Shown piece by piece: positions 38,167 through 46,993 of a stretch of DNA of 64,000 nucleotides (position 1 is the stretch's first letter; each line of letters starts with the position of its first letter). A model generated the notes under the pieces. It made no database searches and was not told the DNA's origin. It worked only from the letters and a program-made list of their open reading frames with translations. Location: contig NZ_JAAGNX010000002.1 of the NCBI RefSeq assembly GCF_010500615.1, forward strand, positions 610,990-674,989. Direction: 5' to 3'. Source of the DNA: Oceanipulchritudo coccoides. GTDB taxonomy: Bacteria; Verrucomicrobiota; Verrucomicrobiia; Opitutales; Oceanipulchritudinaceae. Made by a program: the position numbers and the translations under genes.

Positions 38167-39972
38167 CTAATCTTCTGATAGAAGGGTTTTAATGGTCAGC
38201 TGCTTTGGAGTCAGCGCATTCTCTTTTGTATTCAGTACAGACAAAGTCAGACCGGCAAGTGAAGGTGCGCTGGCTTGGGACTTGCTCACTTGTTGCCAGA
38301 TTCGCGTGGCTGTTTCTTGCTCTCCCCAATGCCATTTGTAGAAAGCGAGGATCGTCGCCAGATCCGCATCCTGCGTTGATCCCGGATTGACCCAATCTTT
38401 CTGTTCGTCCCATGTGCCGAATACTTTCCAGCCCTTGGAGTTGGTGAGGCGCAGATTGAAATAGCTGATTGCGTAAATGCGTTGTGCCTCCAGCCGGTTT
38501 GGTGATTCCTGAAGAACTTGCCGGGCCCATTTCGCCGCCTCAAGGTCGTTGTTCACCTCGGCATTTGCATTGGCCAACAAGAGCTTATCCTGAATAAAGG
38601 TGTCCGTATTGCGGATTTCCCCGAATGAACTGAAGGCAAGGCCACCGCTCACGAGGACAACGCCCACCGTGATGACCAAGCGACTTTTCTCGTCCAGCAG
38701 GTTCCTGAACCAGGGTAAACTTCCAACGGCCAGGACAGCCATCAAGGGAACAAGGGGCAGGCGGAAACGGGCACTCGCATAGAAGAGAATGAGTACGGAG
38801 GCGTACGCCATGATAATTAAAGTCATCGTAGTGGCTGAGCGAGGGTCTTTCCGGTAAAGTTGCATCAATCCGAGGCTCGCGAAGACAAAAAGAATTCCCC
38901 AGTTAATGGGGTTGTAATTCAATAACGGTAAGCGCGCCTTGTGGAATGAGAATGTCAGGTTGTTATATTGCTCAAATGCATTGGCGGTCGCGTAAGCCTT
39001 GAAAACCCAGAGACGAAGCACCTGCGTGGGACTGGTCTTGACTTGGTCAACAAACAGTTCGCGCCAGTATGCGTTCATCTTGTCGATCGAGTAGGGCGGT
39101 TCTTCCGCTGGATGTGCTTGTCCGTACAGGTAAACCGACTCCGCCTTGGCGGGGTTGCGCACCGATCCACGCTGGGACATGTCGACTGATTGCTTGTAAT
39201 AGAGGCCGTTCGCTGAAGGCTTGTTGGCTGCCCAGAGATTGTAGGCACCCTGCCAGGGAAGTACCCGGAATTCGGCCGAATGCTGGAAATTTAATATTCC
39301 CTGTATAAGTAGAATTGCCCCAAGAGGAACCCACATTGTCAACCAACGCGGAGCCAGGCGGGATTGCCGGAGCATCAGGATAACGGGCATGGCCAGGGCA
39401 AGTGGAAGGAAGTGTGGCCTGGTGATCACCGCCAAACCCATGAACAGTCCGCTCAGGAGAATGGTCCAGAAATCTATCCGTCGAGACATGGCGAGGGCCA
39501 ACCCGCCAAGAAACAGGGTAATGGAAAGGGTCACATCCAATAACTGAACAGCAAAGAACAGTGAGACCGGATTTATTAGATACAGCAGACCCGATAGGGT
39601 GCCAAGTTGTCTGGATTCCCAGAGGGACAGGGCAATCCGGGAGACAAGCCAACCACAGAGCAGATGGCAGATCAGGCCAAAGAAAAGGCCACGCATCGGA
39701 TGATCGCCAGCATCGAATAGTCCTAGGATATATGGATAGAGGAGCGCCCTGTAGAAAGGTTCCGGTTCAAGGCTGCTATCCTTTATGGCTTGTGCGATGA
39801 CAAGATTCTCTTGCGCATCCAGTTGAGGTGCATGGGCAAGGGCATCAAACGAGTATTGGATGCCAAAGAGGATAATGTAGCCAATCACTACTACAAAAAG
39901 GCCACGCATGAAATTGATCCCGCGGTTTGCGGGAAACTGTCCTCTTTGGGTTGTTATTCCTCTTGCTGACAA
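38167..39972 (-). CDS. GT-C membrane glycosyltransferase, GT39-like, with C-terminal helical domain
   Basis: Polytopic membrane protein of 601 residues. After the first span comes FDALAHAPQLDAQENLVIAQAI and EPFYRALLYPYILGLFD, the extracytoplasmic acidic loop typical of GT39/ArnT-like enzymes that often carry C-terminal TPR repeats. The soluble part after residue ~465 (NANAEVNNDLEAAKWARQVL, FYKWHWGEQETATRIWQ) looks like degenerate TPR helices. A start at Met22 (MRGLFVVVIG) is also possible and would remove a polar N-terminus. Acceptor unknown. Confidence 0.82.
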   Translation of the reverse strand: MSARGITTQRGQFPANRGINFMRGLFVVVIGYIILFGIQYSFDALAHAPQLDAQENLVIAQAIKDSSLEPEPFYRALLYPYILGLFDAGDHPMRGLFFGLICHLLCGWLVSRIALSLWESRQLGTLSGLLYLINPVSLFFAVQLLDVTLSITLFLGGLALAMSRRIDFWTILLSGLFMGLAVITRPHFLPLALAMPVILMLRQSRLAPRWLTMWVPLGAILLIQGILNFQHSAEFRVLPWQGAYNLWAANKPSANGLYYKQSVDMSQRGSVRNPAKAESVYLYGQAHPAEEPPYSIDKMNAYWRELFVDQVKTSPTQVLRLWVFKAYATANAFEQYNNLTFSFHKARLPLLNYNPINWGILFVFASLGLMQLYRKDPRSATTMTLIIMAYASVLILFYASARFRLPLVPLMAVLAVGSLPWFRNLLDEKSRLVITVGVVLVSGGLAFSSFGEIRNTDTFIQDKLLLANANAEVNNDLEAAKWARQVLQESPNRLEAQRIYAISYFNLRLTNSKGWKVFGTWDEQKDWVNPGSTQDADLATILAFYKWHWGEQETATRIWQQVSKSQASAPSLAGLTLSVLNTKENALTPKQLTIKTLLSED

Positions 39973-39993
39973 GTATCTGTTCCCCTTTTCGCC

Positions 39994-41976
39994 TTAGAAG
40001 GTGTCCAATTCTTCCGGGCCAAGCCTGAAGACAAGAATCGATCCGTTCAAGACCTCTTCCGGATCCCTTTTTTGCAGATAGTTTTTGAGCCGCTGGAACC
40101 TCAGGTATTCAAAGTCCTCGAGGGTCTTCACTTCAGCTCCACCAAGCAGGGAGTCTGCCGACTCAATCGAGAGGTCACCTCTTTGCATGAGTTTCTTGTA
40201 CAGCGGATCCGCTTCCCGACGAATGAGTTGGTATGCTTGCTCAAGTTGGGTTGTCCATTCCTGTTTTGTGGTGATGAATGCCGTCGCGCCGATCACATAC
40301 AAGCCACTTTCCAGCTTGGGAGTATAGGCCTTCCTTCGCCAGCTTCCCCAGGAAGGAAGGTACCCGGCATTGCTTAACCCAAATGATTCCGGTTCGGCTG
40401 ATCCAAAATAGGATAAGTGGACGGCTTTCTCGGGTTCTTCCTCTTGAAATGCCTTAATGGCGGCAACCGCAGCGGGGAGATCCTGCCCCCAGTCGAGCGA
40501 ACTGTCGGCAAGGCGCTGGTAACCCCGTTCCTCACCTCCTCCAAGGATGTTCACATAGGAAATAGTCCGGTTAATCTGTGACACGCTAAGGGGAACCAAA
40601 CTGACAAGAATGACAAAAAGCGCGATGCCAGCCCGCGGTCGGCGTGCGGCAATCCATGGAATGCTGACCCCGGCGATGATAGTCGACAGATAAAGCAATA
40701 CGAACGCGTGCCGGTGGCCGATGCTGATTTGCGATGACCAAAGCATCAGGAAATAGACTATCCCCAGTATCAAGATTCCGCGGATGGTCGGGCTGAGATT
40801 GGGCCGATTTTTCCACAGATAGGAAACAAAGCAGCTGCCGCCGATTATATGAAGCAGCATGGCTGGCAGGGGCGTCTTGTAGAGGAATGTCCAGAAGTGA
40901 TAAAACTGGAATCCATCCACTGAATATTCACCATTCAAGAATCCGCCCCGGGCCCCGTGGGCCAGAATGAAGTTGAGGCCGTACAGGAAGGCTTCCGGCA
41001 AAAGCTGCCATTCACGCATGAAGGCAATTATTGGATAGAGCGAAATGCCGGTAAGTTGATCCCACGGAACTTGAAACTGGGTGAATTCTCCAACGGAAGG
41101 GTTGGCCGCCGAGTAACGCCAGGAGTAGGCCCACCAGATGATCAGGACCGACACGGCCGCAGACAGGAGTGAGGCCCCGGTCAACCAGGCTGTTTTGCCA
41201 AGACGGTTTTGGCTCTTCTTAACAAGTCCAAAGCAGGAAATGTCCAATGGCCTTTGCTCAAGAATCCGCCAGAGAACAAGGGCTCCAGCGATAGGGGCAA
41301 TAATCACTGCGGAATGTTTGCAAAGCAGGGCTACAGCAGCGGTGATCCCGGCAAGGACAACCGTGTGGAAGCGGACCCTCTCCAACATCTGGACAAAGGC
41401 CAGAATCGCGAGGACTAGCGTCCATGTCCCTAAAAAGTCGGAAGTCGCGAGCGGGATGTGGCCGAGGAAATTCGGGGAAAAGCCAGCCAGGATAAGACTG
41501 AAATAAGCGCCTCCACGCCCCCAGAGATGTCCACTCCAGATAAAGACCAGCAGTAGTCCAAGGAGATTGAAGGCGAGCATTGTCAGGTGTGAGAGATGAA
41601 AGACCTTGCGGTGGTCCATCCCTGACTTGAACCACCAGCGGTATCCAAGAAACCATTGTTGGGATTCCGCCCAGTCACTGGAATCTGTTTCGACGGGGGC
41701 TAAATCCTTCAGCCCCTGGATTGGGAGGGCGGCAATCCGGCAGACCAGAGTCCCGTTTTCCGGATTCAGCCGATAATCATTCAGGCTCAGTGCCACATGC
41801 CCAGCCAGAACATGGACAAGCTCATCAGTTGTGTTGGCCTTGTCCCGGGTTCCGATCCACGCGGACAAGCCAATGGCAAGAAGGATGATGATTACCGGAA
41901 TAATGTCCCGACGAGAGACTTTTGCCAGAATGAGCGATGGCCGGGATTCCTGCACTGATCTGGAATGTGTTTCCAT
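39994..41976 (-). CDS. GT-C membrane glycosyltransferase, GT39-like, long periplasmic tail
   Basis: 660-residue polytopic protein. After the first span it has GTRDKANTTDELVHVLAGHV and DYRLNPENGTLVCRIAALPI, which closely follow the pattern of ArnT/PMT-like enzymes (acidic pair, then a D-x-RLNPEHPPL-type loop). About 12 spans follow, then a C-terminal soluble region from about residue 465 with SSLDWGQDLPAAVAAIKAF and SYFGSAEPESFG, a feature common to a bacterial and planctomycete GT39 subgroup. Shares one base with the upstream gene end (41976). Confidence 0.82.
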   Translation of the reverse strand: METHSRSVQESRPSLILAKVSRRDIIPVIIILLAIGLSAWIGTRDKANTTDELVHVLAGHVALSLNDYRLNPENGTLVCRIAALPIQGLKDLAPVETDSSDWAESQQWFLGYRWWFKSGMDHRKVFHLSHLTMLAFNLLGLLLVFIWSGHLWGRGGAYFSLILAGFSPNFLGHIPLATSDFLGTWTLVLAILAFVQMLERVRFHTVVLAGITAAVALLCKHSAVIIAPIAGALVLWRILEQRPLDISCFGLVKKSQNRLGKTAWLTGASLLSAAVSVLIIWWAYSWRYSAANPSVGEFTQFQVPWDQLTGISLYPIIAFMREWQLLPEAFLYGLNFILAHGARGGFLNGEYSVDGFQFYHFWTFLYKTPLPAMLLHIIGGSCFVSYLWKNRPNLSPTIRGILILGIVYFLMLWSSQISIGHRHAFVLLYLSTIIAGVSIPWIAARRPRAGIALFVILVSLVPLSVSQINRTISYVNILGGGEERGYQRLADSSLDWGQDLPAAVAAIKAFQEEEPEKAVHLSYFGSAEPESFGLSNAGYLPSWGSWRRKAYTPKLESGLYVIGATAFITTKQEWTTQLEQAYQLIRREADPLYKKLMQRGDLSIESADSLLGGAEVKTLEDFEYLRFQRLKNYLQKRDPEEVLNGSILVFRLGPEELDTF

Positions 41977-43919
41977 TATCCTTCCGTCAGGACTTCACCG
42001 GGATCCTCATCCTCGCTTTCCTCAGCTGCTTTCTCCGGTACATGAACTTCCACCAGACGTTCGAATCTCAGGTGGATCGTGTTGTTGAGCGGCTTCTCAT
42101 AAACCGGTTCGGTGATGAAAATCTCCGGATCAAGCGCTTCATCCTCATTCACCGGATAAAATTCCCCGTCTTCCGCATTTCTCTCAAACCGCCTCGAGAT
42201 ATAGATGGAGGTGTACATCTTGTGCCGCAGATGCTCAAAGGCGACATTTGGATACTGCTTGAGTACATCAATGAAAGTCGAATTTGTCTGGGTGAGCAGG
42301 GCACTGTATTGATTGCCCGATACAAAGAGGATTTTCTCATGGTCCTGGCGCTCCTCGATGAAGTTGATCTCCTCCATGATGATGTTCGCCGACTTGTAGT
42401 TTTTGGTATAGCGCTGGCTATGACCGACCGGCAGGGTGACAGTCAGGATGTAGACAAGGGGAATCAGGAGGATACCGCTTTGCGGGTGGGCCGCCTTTTT
42501 TGACAACCAGTACATGGCGCCCATAAATCCAAACAGAAGAAGGGTAAACTGGCTTCCCATCTTGAGAATACTCTCCCGGTCAAATGAGGAGAAGGTGATG
42601 AAGGCGCAGACAAGGCCGAATAACAGGGCCCAGACGGTGTAATTGCGCCGCAGGCGCTTCATCATGTAGGGCACCAGAATGATGAAGTAGAGGTGAATCG
42701 GGAGGCTCAACCGGCTGGTGATGTAGCGGTCGAACATGCCGAAATTAAAGAAGGCAATGACCAGGCAGAAGAGGAATATTGCCAGGGTGAAGACAAAGAT
42801 AATCGTGCCTTTCGGGTCTTTCCCGGTGAGGAACCGGGACCGTCGCAAGGCATAGTACAGGAAGGCAAAGAGGGCCGAGAAACCCAATACCGAAAGCAGA
42901 TAGGAATTCGGCTGGTTTTGTCCTGTGGCAAAGAAAAACCTGACCGCGGAAAGCAGGTTCTCGGAAGCGTAGGAGAGGGAAAAAGTATCCATCCGGCCGT
43001 TCGGGCCCTCCTGGAAAAAGCCATGCGAGGATGATTGGATCATCTTGAATTGCATCGCGAAGAGAATCAGGAAAATCGGGCAGATGATGGCCCGGAAGGG
43101 GAGAATTAACTGGTCCGCCTTTTTCCATCCCAAGAGGATCAGGAATCCAAAGGGGAGCAGGTAAAGCCCGTTCTCGTAGCGCACTTGGCAGAGTAGAATC
43201 AAGGCATAGATCAGGGGGATTAATCGCCTGTCACATGGCTTTTCAATATACAGGTATCCGAGCAGGACGACAACGCTCACCATGACCAGGTTCAGTACTT
43301 CGAAGTGGCCACTGGTAGCAAAAATGGCAAGAAGCGGAAGAGTTCCGGCAAGAAGGACAGAAAGCAGGCCTCCACGATGTCCGGAGAAGAGTTTTCCCAC
43401 GATATAGGTAAGGGTGATGAGGATCAGGGTGAGAAACCCATTCAGGTAAAAGGCATTCTGGAAGCGGTAGCCCGTGAGATCATGGACCAGTCCCAGCAGA
43501 AACGGGAAAAAGAAGGGACGCTTGTCCAGAATCGCATCCATCAGAACATAGCTGCCCAGATAATCATTGGCCTCACGCGGCACCCCGGAGAGGCGGTTGA
43601 AGTGAAGAAATTGCCCGGAAACGGCCAGGATGGTTTCGTCAAAGACAATTTTGAATTGCAGGGGTTCAAAGAGAATCAGAAGTCCTGTGACTAGCCCGAT
43701 GGCCACCCATGCACTGCGTTTTTTCGGGAGCAGCGCTTTCAGGCAAAAATCATCACGGTTCAATTCAAACAGCGACCAGAGGAAAAGCGCGAAGGTGATA
43801 AACAGGCTCGGATAGGCCATATAGACTACCACATAGTGGAGAGTCCCTTCACCGAACCAAAAGAAAGCGACCCAGAAGGCAAAGAGGGCAACCGATATAA
43901 AACTGAGGAGTCGTGTCAT
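41976..43919 (-). CDS. GT-C-like membrane glycosyltransferase (fourth in the row)
   Basis: Polytopic protein, 647 residues from ATG 43919; the frame runs on to 44093, but that extension crosses the pilin terminator. AAGAAAGA lies upstream of the chosen start. The extracytoplasmic loop FDETILAVSGQFLHFNRLSG carries the acidic residue pair expected for the GT-C fold, and HDLTGYRFQNAFYLNGF follows the subgroup pattern. A ~130-residue soluble tail ends with an acidic stretch (EESEDEDPGEV). It is the first gene of the long - strand run and starts 77 nt after the pilin stop. Confidence 0.78.
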   Translation of the reverse strand: MTRLLSFISVALFAFWVAFFWFGEGTLHYVVVYMAYPSLFITFALFLWSLFELNRDDFCLKALLPKKRSAWVAIGLVTGLLILFEPLQFKIVFDETILAVSGQFLHFNRLSGVPREANDYLGSYVLMDAILDKRPFFFPFLLGLVHDLTGYRFQNAFYLNGFLTLILITLTYIVGKLFSGHRGGLLSVLLAGTLPLLAIFATSGHFEVLNLVMVSVVVLLGYLYIEKPCDRRLIPLIYALILLCQVRYENGLYLLPFGFLILLGWKKADQLILPFRAIICPIFLILFAMQFKMIQSSSHGFFQEGPNGRMDTFSLSYASENLLSAVRFFFATGQNQPNSYLLSVLGFSALFAFLYYALRRSRFLTGKDPKGTIIFVFTLAIFLFCLVIAFFNFGMFDRYITSRLSLPIHLYFIILVPYMMKRLRRNYTVWALLFGLVCAFITFSSFDRESILKMGSQFTLLLFGFMGAMYWLSKKAAHPQSGILLIPLVYILTVTLPVGHSQRYTKNYKSANIIMEEINFIEERQDHEKILFVSGNQYSALLTQTNSTFIDVLKQYPNVAFEHLRHKMYTSIYISRRFERNAEDGEFYPVNEDEALDPEIFITEPVYEKPLNNTIHLRFERLVEVHVPEKAAEESEDEDPGEVLTEG

Positions 43920-43944
43920 AACTGCATCTTTCTTGATAAATAAA

Positions 43945-43969
43945 AAGCCGCCCCAGTGTGGGGCGGCTT
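43945..43969 (-). terminator. Intrinsic terminator of the pilin gene
   Basis: A perfect 11-bp stem AAGCCGCCCCA / TGGGGCGGCTT with a 3-nt loop. On the - strand it is followed by TTTTATTTATC. It sits 27-51 nt downstream of the pilin stop (43996), so it should end most pilin transcripts before the glycosyltransferase run; some read-through into that run is possible. Confidence 0.88.
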
Positions 43970-43995
43970 GTTCATTCGGTAAACTAGAAAGTTTA

Positions 43996-44340
43996 TTAGA
44001 ATGTGTAAGTAACCGTGCGCTCGTTACCAACGTTGGTGGCTGTGATAGTCGTGTCACCAGCAGTGATAGCGGTCGGGTAGGTTTCGTCAGCAACCAGTTC
44101 CGGAGTAGTCAAGTATTCCGGGTAGAGGTCGTTAACAGCAACCGTGGAGAGACCTTCTTCCAGCATGTACTGCTGAGCAGCAGAAGCGATCTGGCGAAGG
44201 TTATTGGTTACAGCCTTATCCTGTGAAGTCGCGCGGACTTTCTGGAAGGCAGGGATAGCCATAGCAGCCAAGAGGCCGATGATGACCACAACAATCATAA
44301 TTTCAACGAGGGTGAAGCCCTTTTTGCTCTTATTATTCAT
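43996..44340 (-). CDS. Type IV pilin-like / pseudopilin protein
   Basis: Exported pilin subunit of a type IV pilus or type II secretion pseudopilus. The prepilin peptidase site is textbook: KKG|FTLVEIMIVV, cleaved after Gly8, with Glu at mature position 5 and a hydrophobic helix to about residue 31. The mature protein is only ~106 residues with no Cys pair and a Thr-rich C-terminus (TTITATNVGNERTVTYTF). Small size and high Thr content are typical of verrucomicrobial PilA/GspG-like proteins. AAAGGA lies 8 nt upstream of the ATG. No pilus assembly genes are nearby. Its own terminator suggests it is expressed strongly and alone. Confidence 0.92.
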   Translation of the reverse strand: MNNKSKKGFTLVEIMIVVVIIGLLAAMAIPAFQKVRATSQDKAVTNNLRQIASAAQQYMLEEGLSTVAVNDLYPEYLTTPELVADETYPTAITAGDTTITATNVGNERTVTYTF

Positions 44341-44484
44341 AATATTATCCTTTATATGTTTTATATATACCTCTCGTGAGGTGAGAACGACCTTCTACGA
44401 TTTTCCAGTTTTTGCCAAGTCAAAACATTTGTGAATGAACGATTTACAGGAAATTTAAAAAGACTTGGGGGGTATCCCCGGTAA

Positions 44485-45513
44485 TCATTTTTTGATGACA
44501 GCAAAGATCATTTTTCCGCCTGCAGACGGAATAATTGAGTCGACGGAAGCAGTGACCGTTTCCCCGATCAGGTGCTTTGCCTCGGAGACCACGACCATTG
44601 AGCCATCAGGCAGATAGCCGACTGCCTGGTTGTGGTCTTTGCCCGGCTTGGTCAATTTGATACGGAGTTCCTCCCCGACCAGAAGTTGGGGATTCATGGC
44701 CTTGGCGAGGGCGTTGAGGTTGAGCCAGTCGATATTATGAAACTCTGCGATCTGAGCCAGGTTGTAATCGGTCGTCATGAGCTTCGCCTTGAGGGATTGC
44801 GCCAAATAAACGAGCTTGGCATCAACACGCTGTCGATTACTGACGCTGCTTTCGTTGATTCTCAGGTCAAGGTGCTCCATTTCGCGGAGCTGATTGAGCA
44901 CCTCAATGCCCTTGCGGCCCTTGGCCTGCCGCTCTGGATCCTTGGAATCGGCGATATTCTGTAGCTCATCAATGACAAAACGCGGGATGACTAATCCAAA
45001 TCCCATGAAGCGGCTTTCACAAATGCCGACTAGCCGGCCATCGATGAGCGCGCTGGTGTCGACAATCGCAAGGGGGACTTCCACTCCGTGAGGAACAAAT
45101 CGAATGTAGGGAATTACCAGATTGAATTCATCACGGCCGCGCAGCGCAATGACGGCCCCCAGATACATAAGAATGACATAAAGCGACAATTGGATGAGAT
45201 ATTTATTCTGGGTCAGAATCATGCTGCCTTCATCGAGGGCGTCGAAGGGCACATCAAAGAAAGGTGAAGCGGCGATTAATTTTGCACAGGCCCAGCCAAC
45301 AAACAGCCCAAACGTCAGGGCGGAGAGTCCTCGCAGGGAGAAGCCCTTCAGGAGGACATCGACGAGGACGACAAGGGCGCCCATTGCGGCGGCAATAAAA
45401 ACAGCAACCCATCGATATTCGTCCCATTCGGGAACCGAGTAGCTGACGAGCCACCCGGCAGCGATGCAGAGCAGGATAAAAAACAGGCGGAGAATCCGGA
45501 TCGTGTAGGCCAT
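44485..45513 (-). CDS. Membrane-anchored PIN-TRAM domain protein (YacL-like)
   Basis: The protein has four hydrophobic spans in residues ~8-125, then a PIN domain (~145-265) opening with AIVDTSALIDGRL and with VIPRFVIDELQNIADS and MTTDYNLAQIAEFHN, so the acidic RNase residues look intact. A C-terminal TRAM domain follows (~270-340, GEELRIKLTKPGKDHNQAVGYL), a small RNA-binding beta barrel. This is the same architecture as Bacillus YacL and cyanobacterial homologues. A role in RNA turnover or surveillance is inferred from the domains. It is on the same strand as the two motor-like genes, 142 nt downstream of them. Confidence 0.9.
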   Translation of the reverse strand: MAYTIRILRLFFILLCIAAGWLVSYSVPEWDEYRWVAVFIAAAMGALVVLVDVLLKGFSLRGLSALTFGLFVGWACAKLIAASPFFDVPFDALDEGSMILTQNKYLIQLSLYVILMYLGAVIALRGRDEFNLVIPYIRFVPHGVEVPLAIVDTSALIDGRLVGICESRFMGFGLVIPRFVIDELQNIADSKDPERQAKGRKGIEVLNQLREMEHLDLRINESSVSNRQRVDAKLVYLAQSLKAKLMTTDYNLAQIAEFHNIDWLNLNALAKAMNPQLLVGEELRIKLTKPGKDHNQAVGYLPDGSMVVVSEAKHLIGETVTASVDSIIPSAGGKMIFAVIKK

Positions 45514-45655
45514 TTTAGACTAAGGTCTTGGGGTTTCCGCCCCGGGACTTGTTATCAGAGCTGAAATTGGAAGGTGTTTGATGATGTTCAGGTTTTGGGA
45601 AGGGACTCATTAAGGCGAATAAATTCAGGTTTTCGGGCATTCTTTGACGGACTTT

Positions 45656-46993
45656 TCAATTTTGTGGGGCCTGTAGATTGATAAAGTTCGTGAATTCCGG
45701 ATCCTGCAACAGGCGAGCGCGGTTGTTTCCTACCATGACACCGATCAGTTCACCCGTCATGGAGAAGACATAATCGCCCGGATTTGGGGTAAATTCCCCA
45801 AAGAGGCGGTTAAAAAGCTTGGATTCCACCTCAAGGGTGCCCGATTCCCCGGGTGGGACACGTACCGGGATCTCCCCATAGAGTTCTTGATCATCGCTGA
45901 CGAGGACGGCCTCGGAAAACCGGAATGGATCAGTCGAAAGGGAAAATATGGCCAGCCCGGCGCTATCTGTAATGGAATCCGGTACCCGCACAGCGGCAAT
46001 GCCCTGGTCTGCCTCAAGAAATCCCAGTTGACGAATGGCAAATGACCGGTTTCCGATGCTCAGGATGGCTTCAGTGGAAATACCCTGCCTTCCACCGGCA
46101 AACGGGGTGTTGACGGTGGCAAACAGTGCGTGAGTGCCTTGCGGGGTCTGTACAAGGATGGATTGAAGGGCGACTTGACGGGTGCTTGAACCCAGAAAGG
46201 CCCGTTCTTCCCATTGGAAGCGCAGGAAGACGCGGTTGTCCTCGAATTTCTTGAATATTGCGTTGAGGGATAGCGGTTGGGCCTGCCGGAACTCTTCTTG
46301 CAGGGCGGAAGACGAAGCCGCCAGCTCACTCACGCCCACGGCCAGATTTTCCGTTTGTTTTTGCGCGCGCTCAGCCTCAATCCTTGCCCGCTCGACCTCC
46401 GCTTGGGCCGCGATAAGGTTTTGCTCGAGCATTTCCTTTTCCGTTTCCCGGATCTGGAGTTGCGTTGAAAGCTGCCGTTGCTGGCCCTCCAGCTCGGTCA
46501 ACTTGCTCTTTGCGGTTTCCAGCGCTTGGTTTTTCTCAAGAGCCAGGGCTTGTTGAGCCTGTAGTTCCTCCTGAAGTTGTCGCGAGCGAGCTTCCTTTTC
46601 CTGAAGGGATTTGGCGAGGTTGGCTTTTTCCTCGAGGGTCAGCTCCAGAGACCCGCGGGTCTGGGCGAGTTCCGTGGAAAGGGCAGTTGTTTCCTGTTCC
46701 TTCTCCTTGAGTGCAGTATTCACTTCCTCAAGTGTTTCCGAGGTTTCCTGCAGGTTCTCGTTGGTCTTGGTCAGTTGCTCACGTGTATCATCGAGGCTGC
46801 TTTCAACTTCCTGCCGCTGGGCACTTTCATGTTCAAGCGACAGCTGCAGCAGCTCCAGCATTTCCTCTGCTGCCTGGTCGCGCAGAGCTTCCTCATCGAC
46901 GGCATCCACTTCCACCGTCGGTTTGAATTCAACAAGGGCGAGAATGCTGATCAGCAGGAAATCGCAGATGATGATGAGCAAGGTCTTGTTCAC
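45656..46993 (-). CDS. MotB/ExbD-like stator subunit with coiled coil and pseudo-trypsin domain (inferred)
   Basis: Not recognised as any named family. Residues 4-22 form a single membrane span with a lone Asp at position 11 (IICDFLLISILALVEF), the pattern of the proton-binding Asp in MotB, ExbD, TolR and ZorB. Residues ~33-236 are a long heptad-rich coiled coil made almost only of Glu, Gln, Leu, Lys and Ala. Residues ~250-430 are beta-rich and follow a trypsin-like outline: ATVNTPF where the His motif should be, GIAAVRVPD like the DIAVLKV strand, and PGDYVFSMTGELIGVMVG in place of GNSGGP...GEVIGV. His and Ser are missing, so it would be a dead protease fold. The start overlaps the end of the MotA-like gene by 4 nt. 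Confidence 0.72.
   Translation of the reverse strand: MNKTLLIIICDFLLISILALVEFKPTVEVDAVDEEALRDQAAEEMLELLQLSLEHESAQRQEVESSLDDTREQLTKTNENLQETSETLEEVNTALKEKEQETTALSTELAQTRGSLELTLEEKANLAKSLQEKEARSRQLQEELQAQQALALEKNQALETAKSKLTELEGQQRQLSTQLQIRETEKEMLEQNLIAAQAEVERARIEAERAQKQTENLAVGVSELAASSSALQEEFRQAQPLSLNAIFKKFEDNRVFLRFQWEERAFLGSSTRQVALQSILVQTPQGTHALFATVNTPFAGGRQGISTEAILSIGNRSFAIRQLGFLEADQGIAAVRVPDSITDSAGLAIFSLSTDPFRFSEAVLVSDDQELYGEIPVRVPPGESGTLEVESKLFNRLFGEFTPNPGDYVFSMTGELIGVMVGNNRARLLQDPEFTNFINLQAPQN

Noticed and set aside
44395-44423. TTGACT as a -35 of the pilin gene
   Set aside because: The hexamer 17 bp downstream (TCGTAG on the - strand) is a poor -10, and no sigma-54 GG-N10-GC pair was found.
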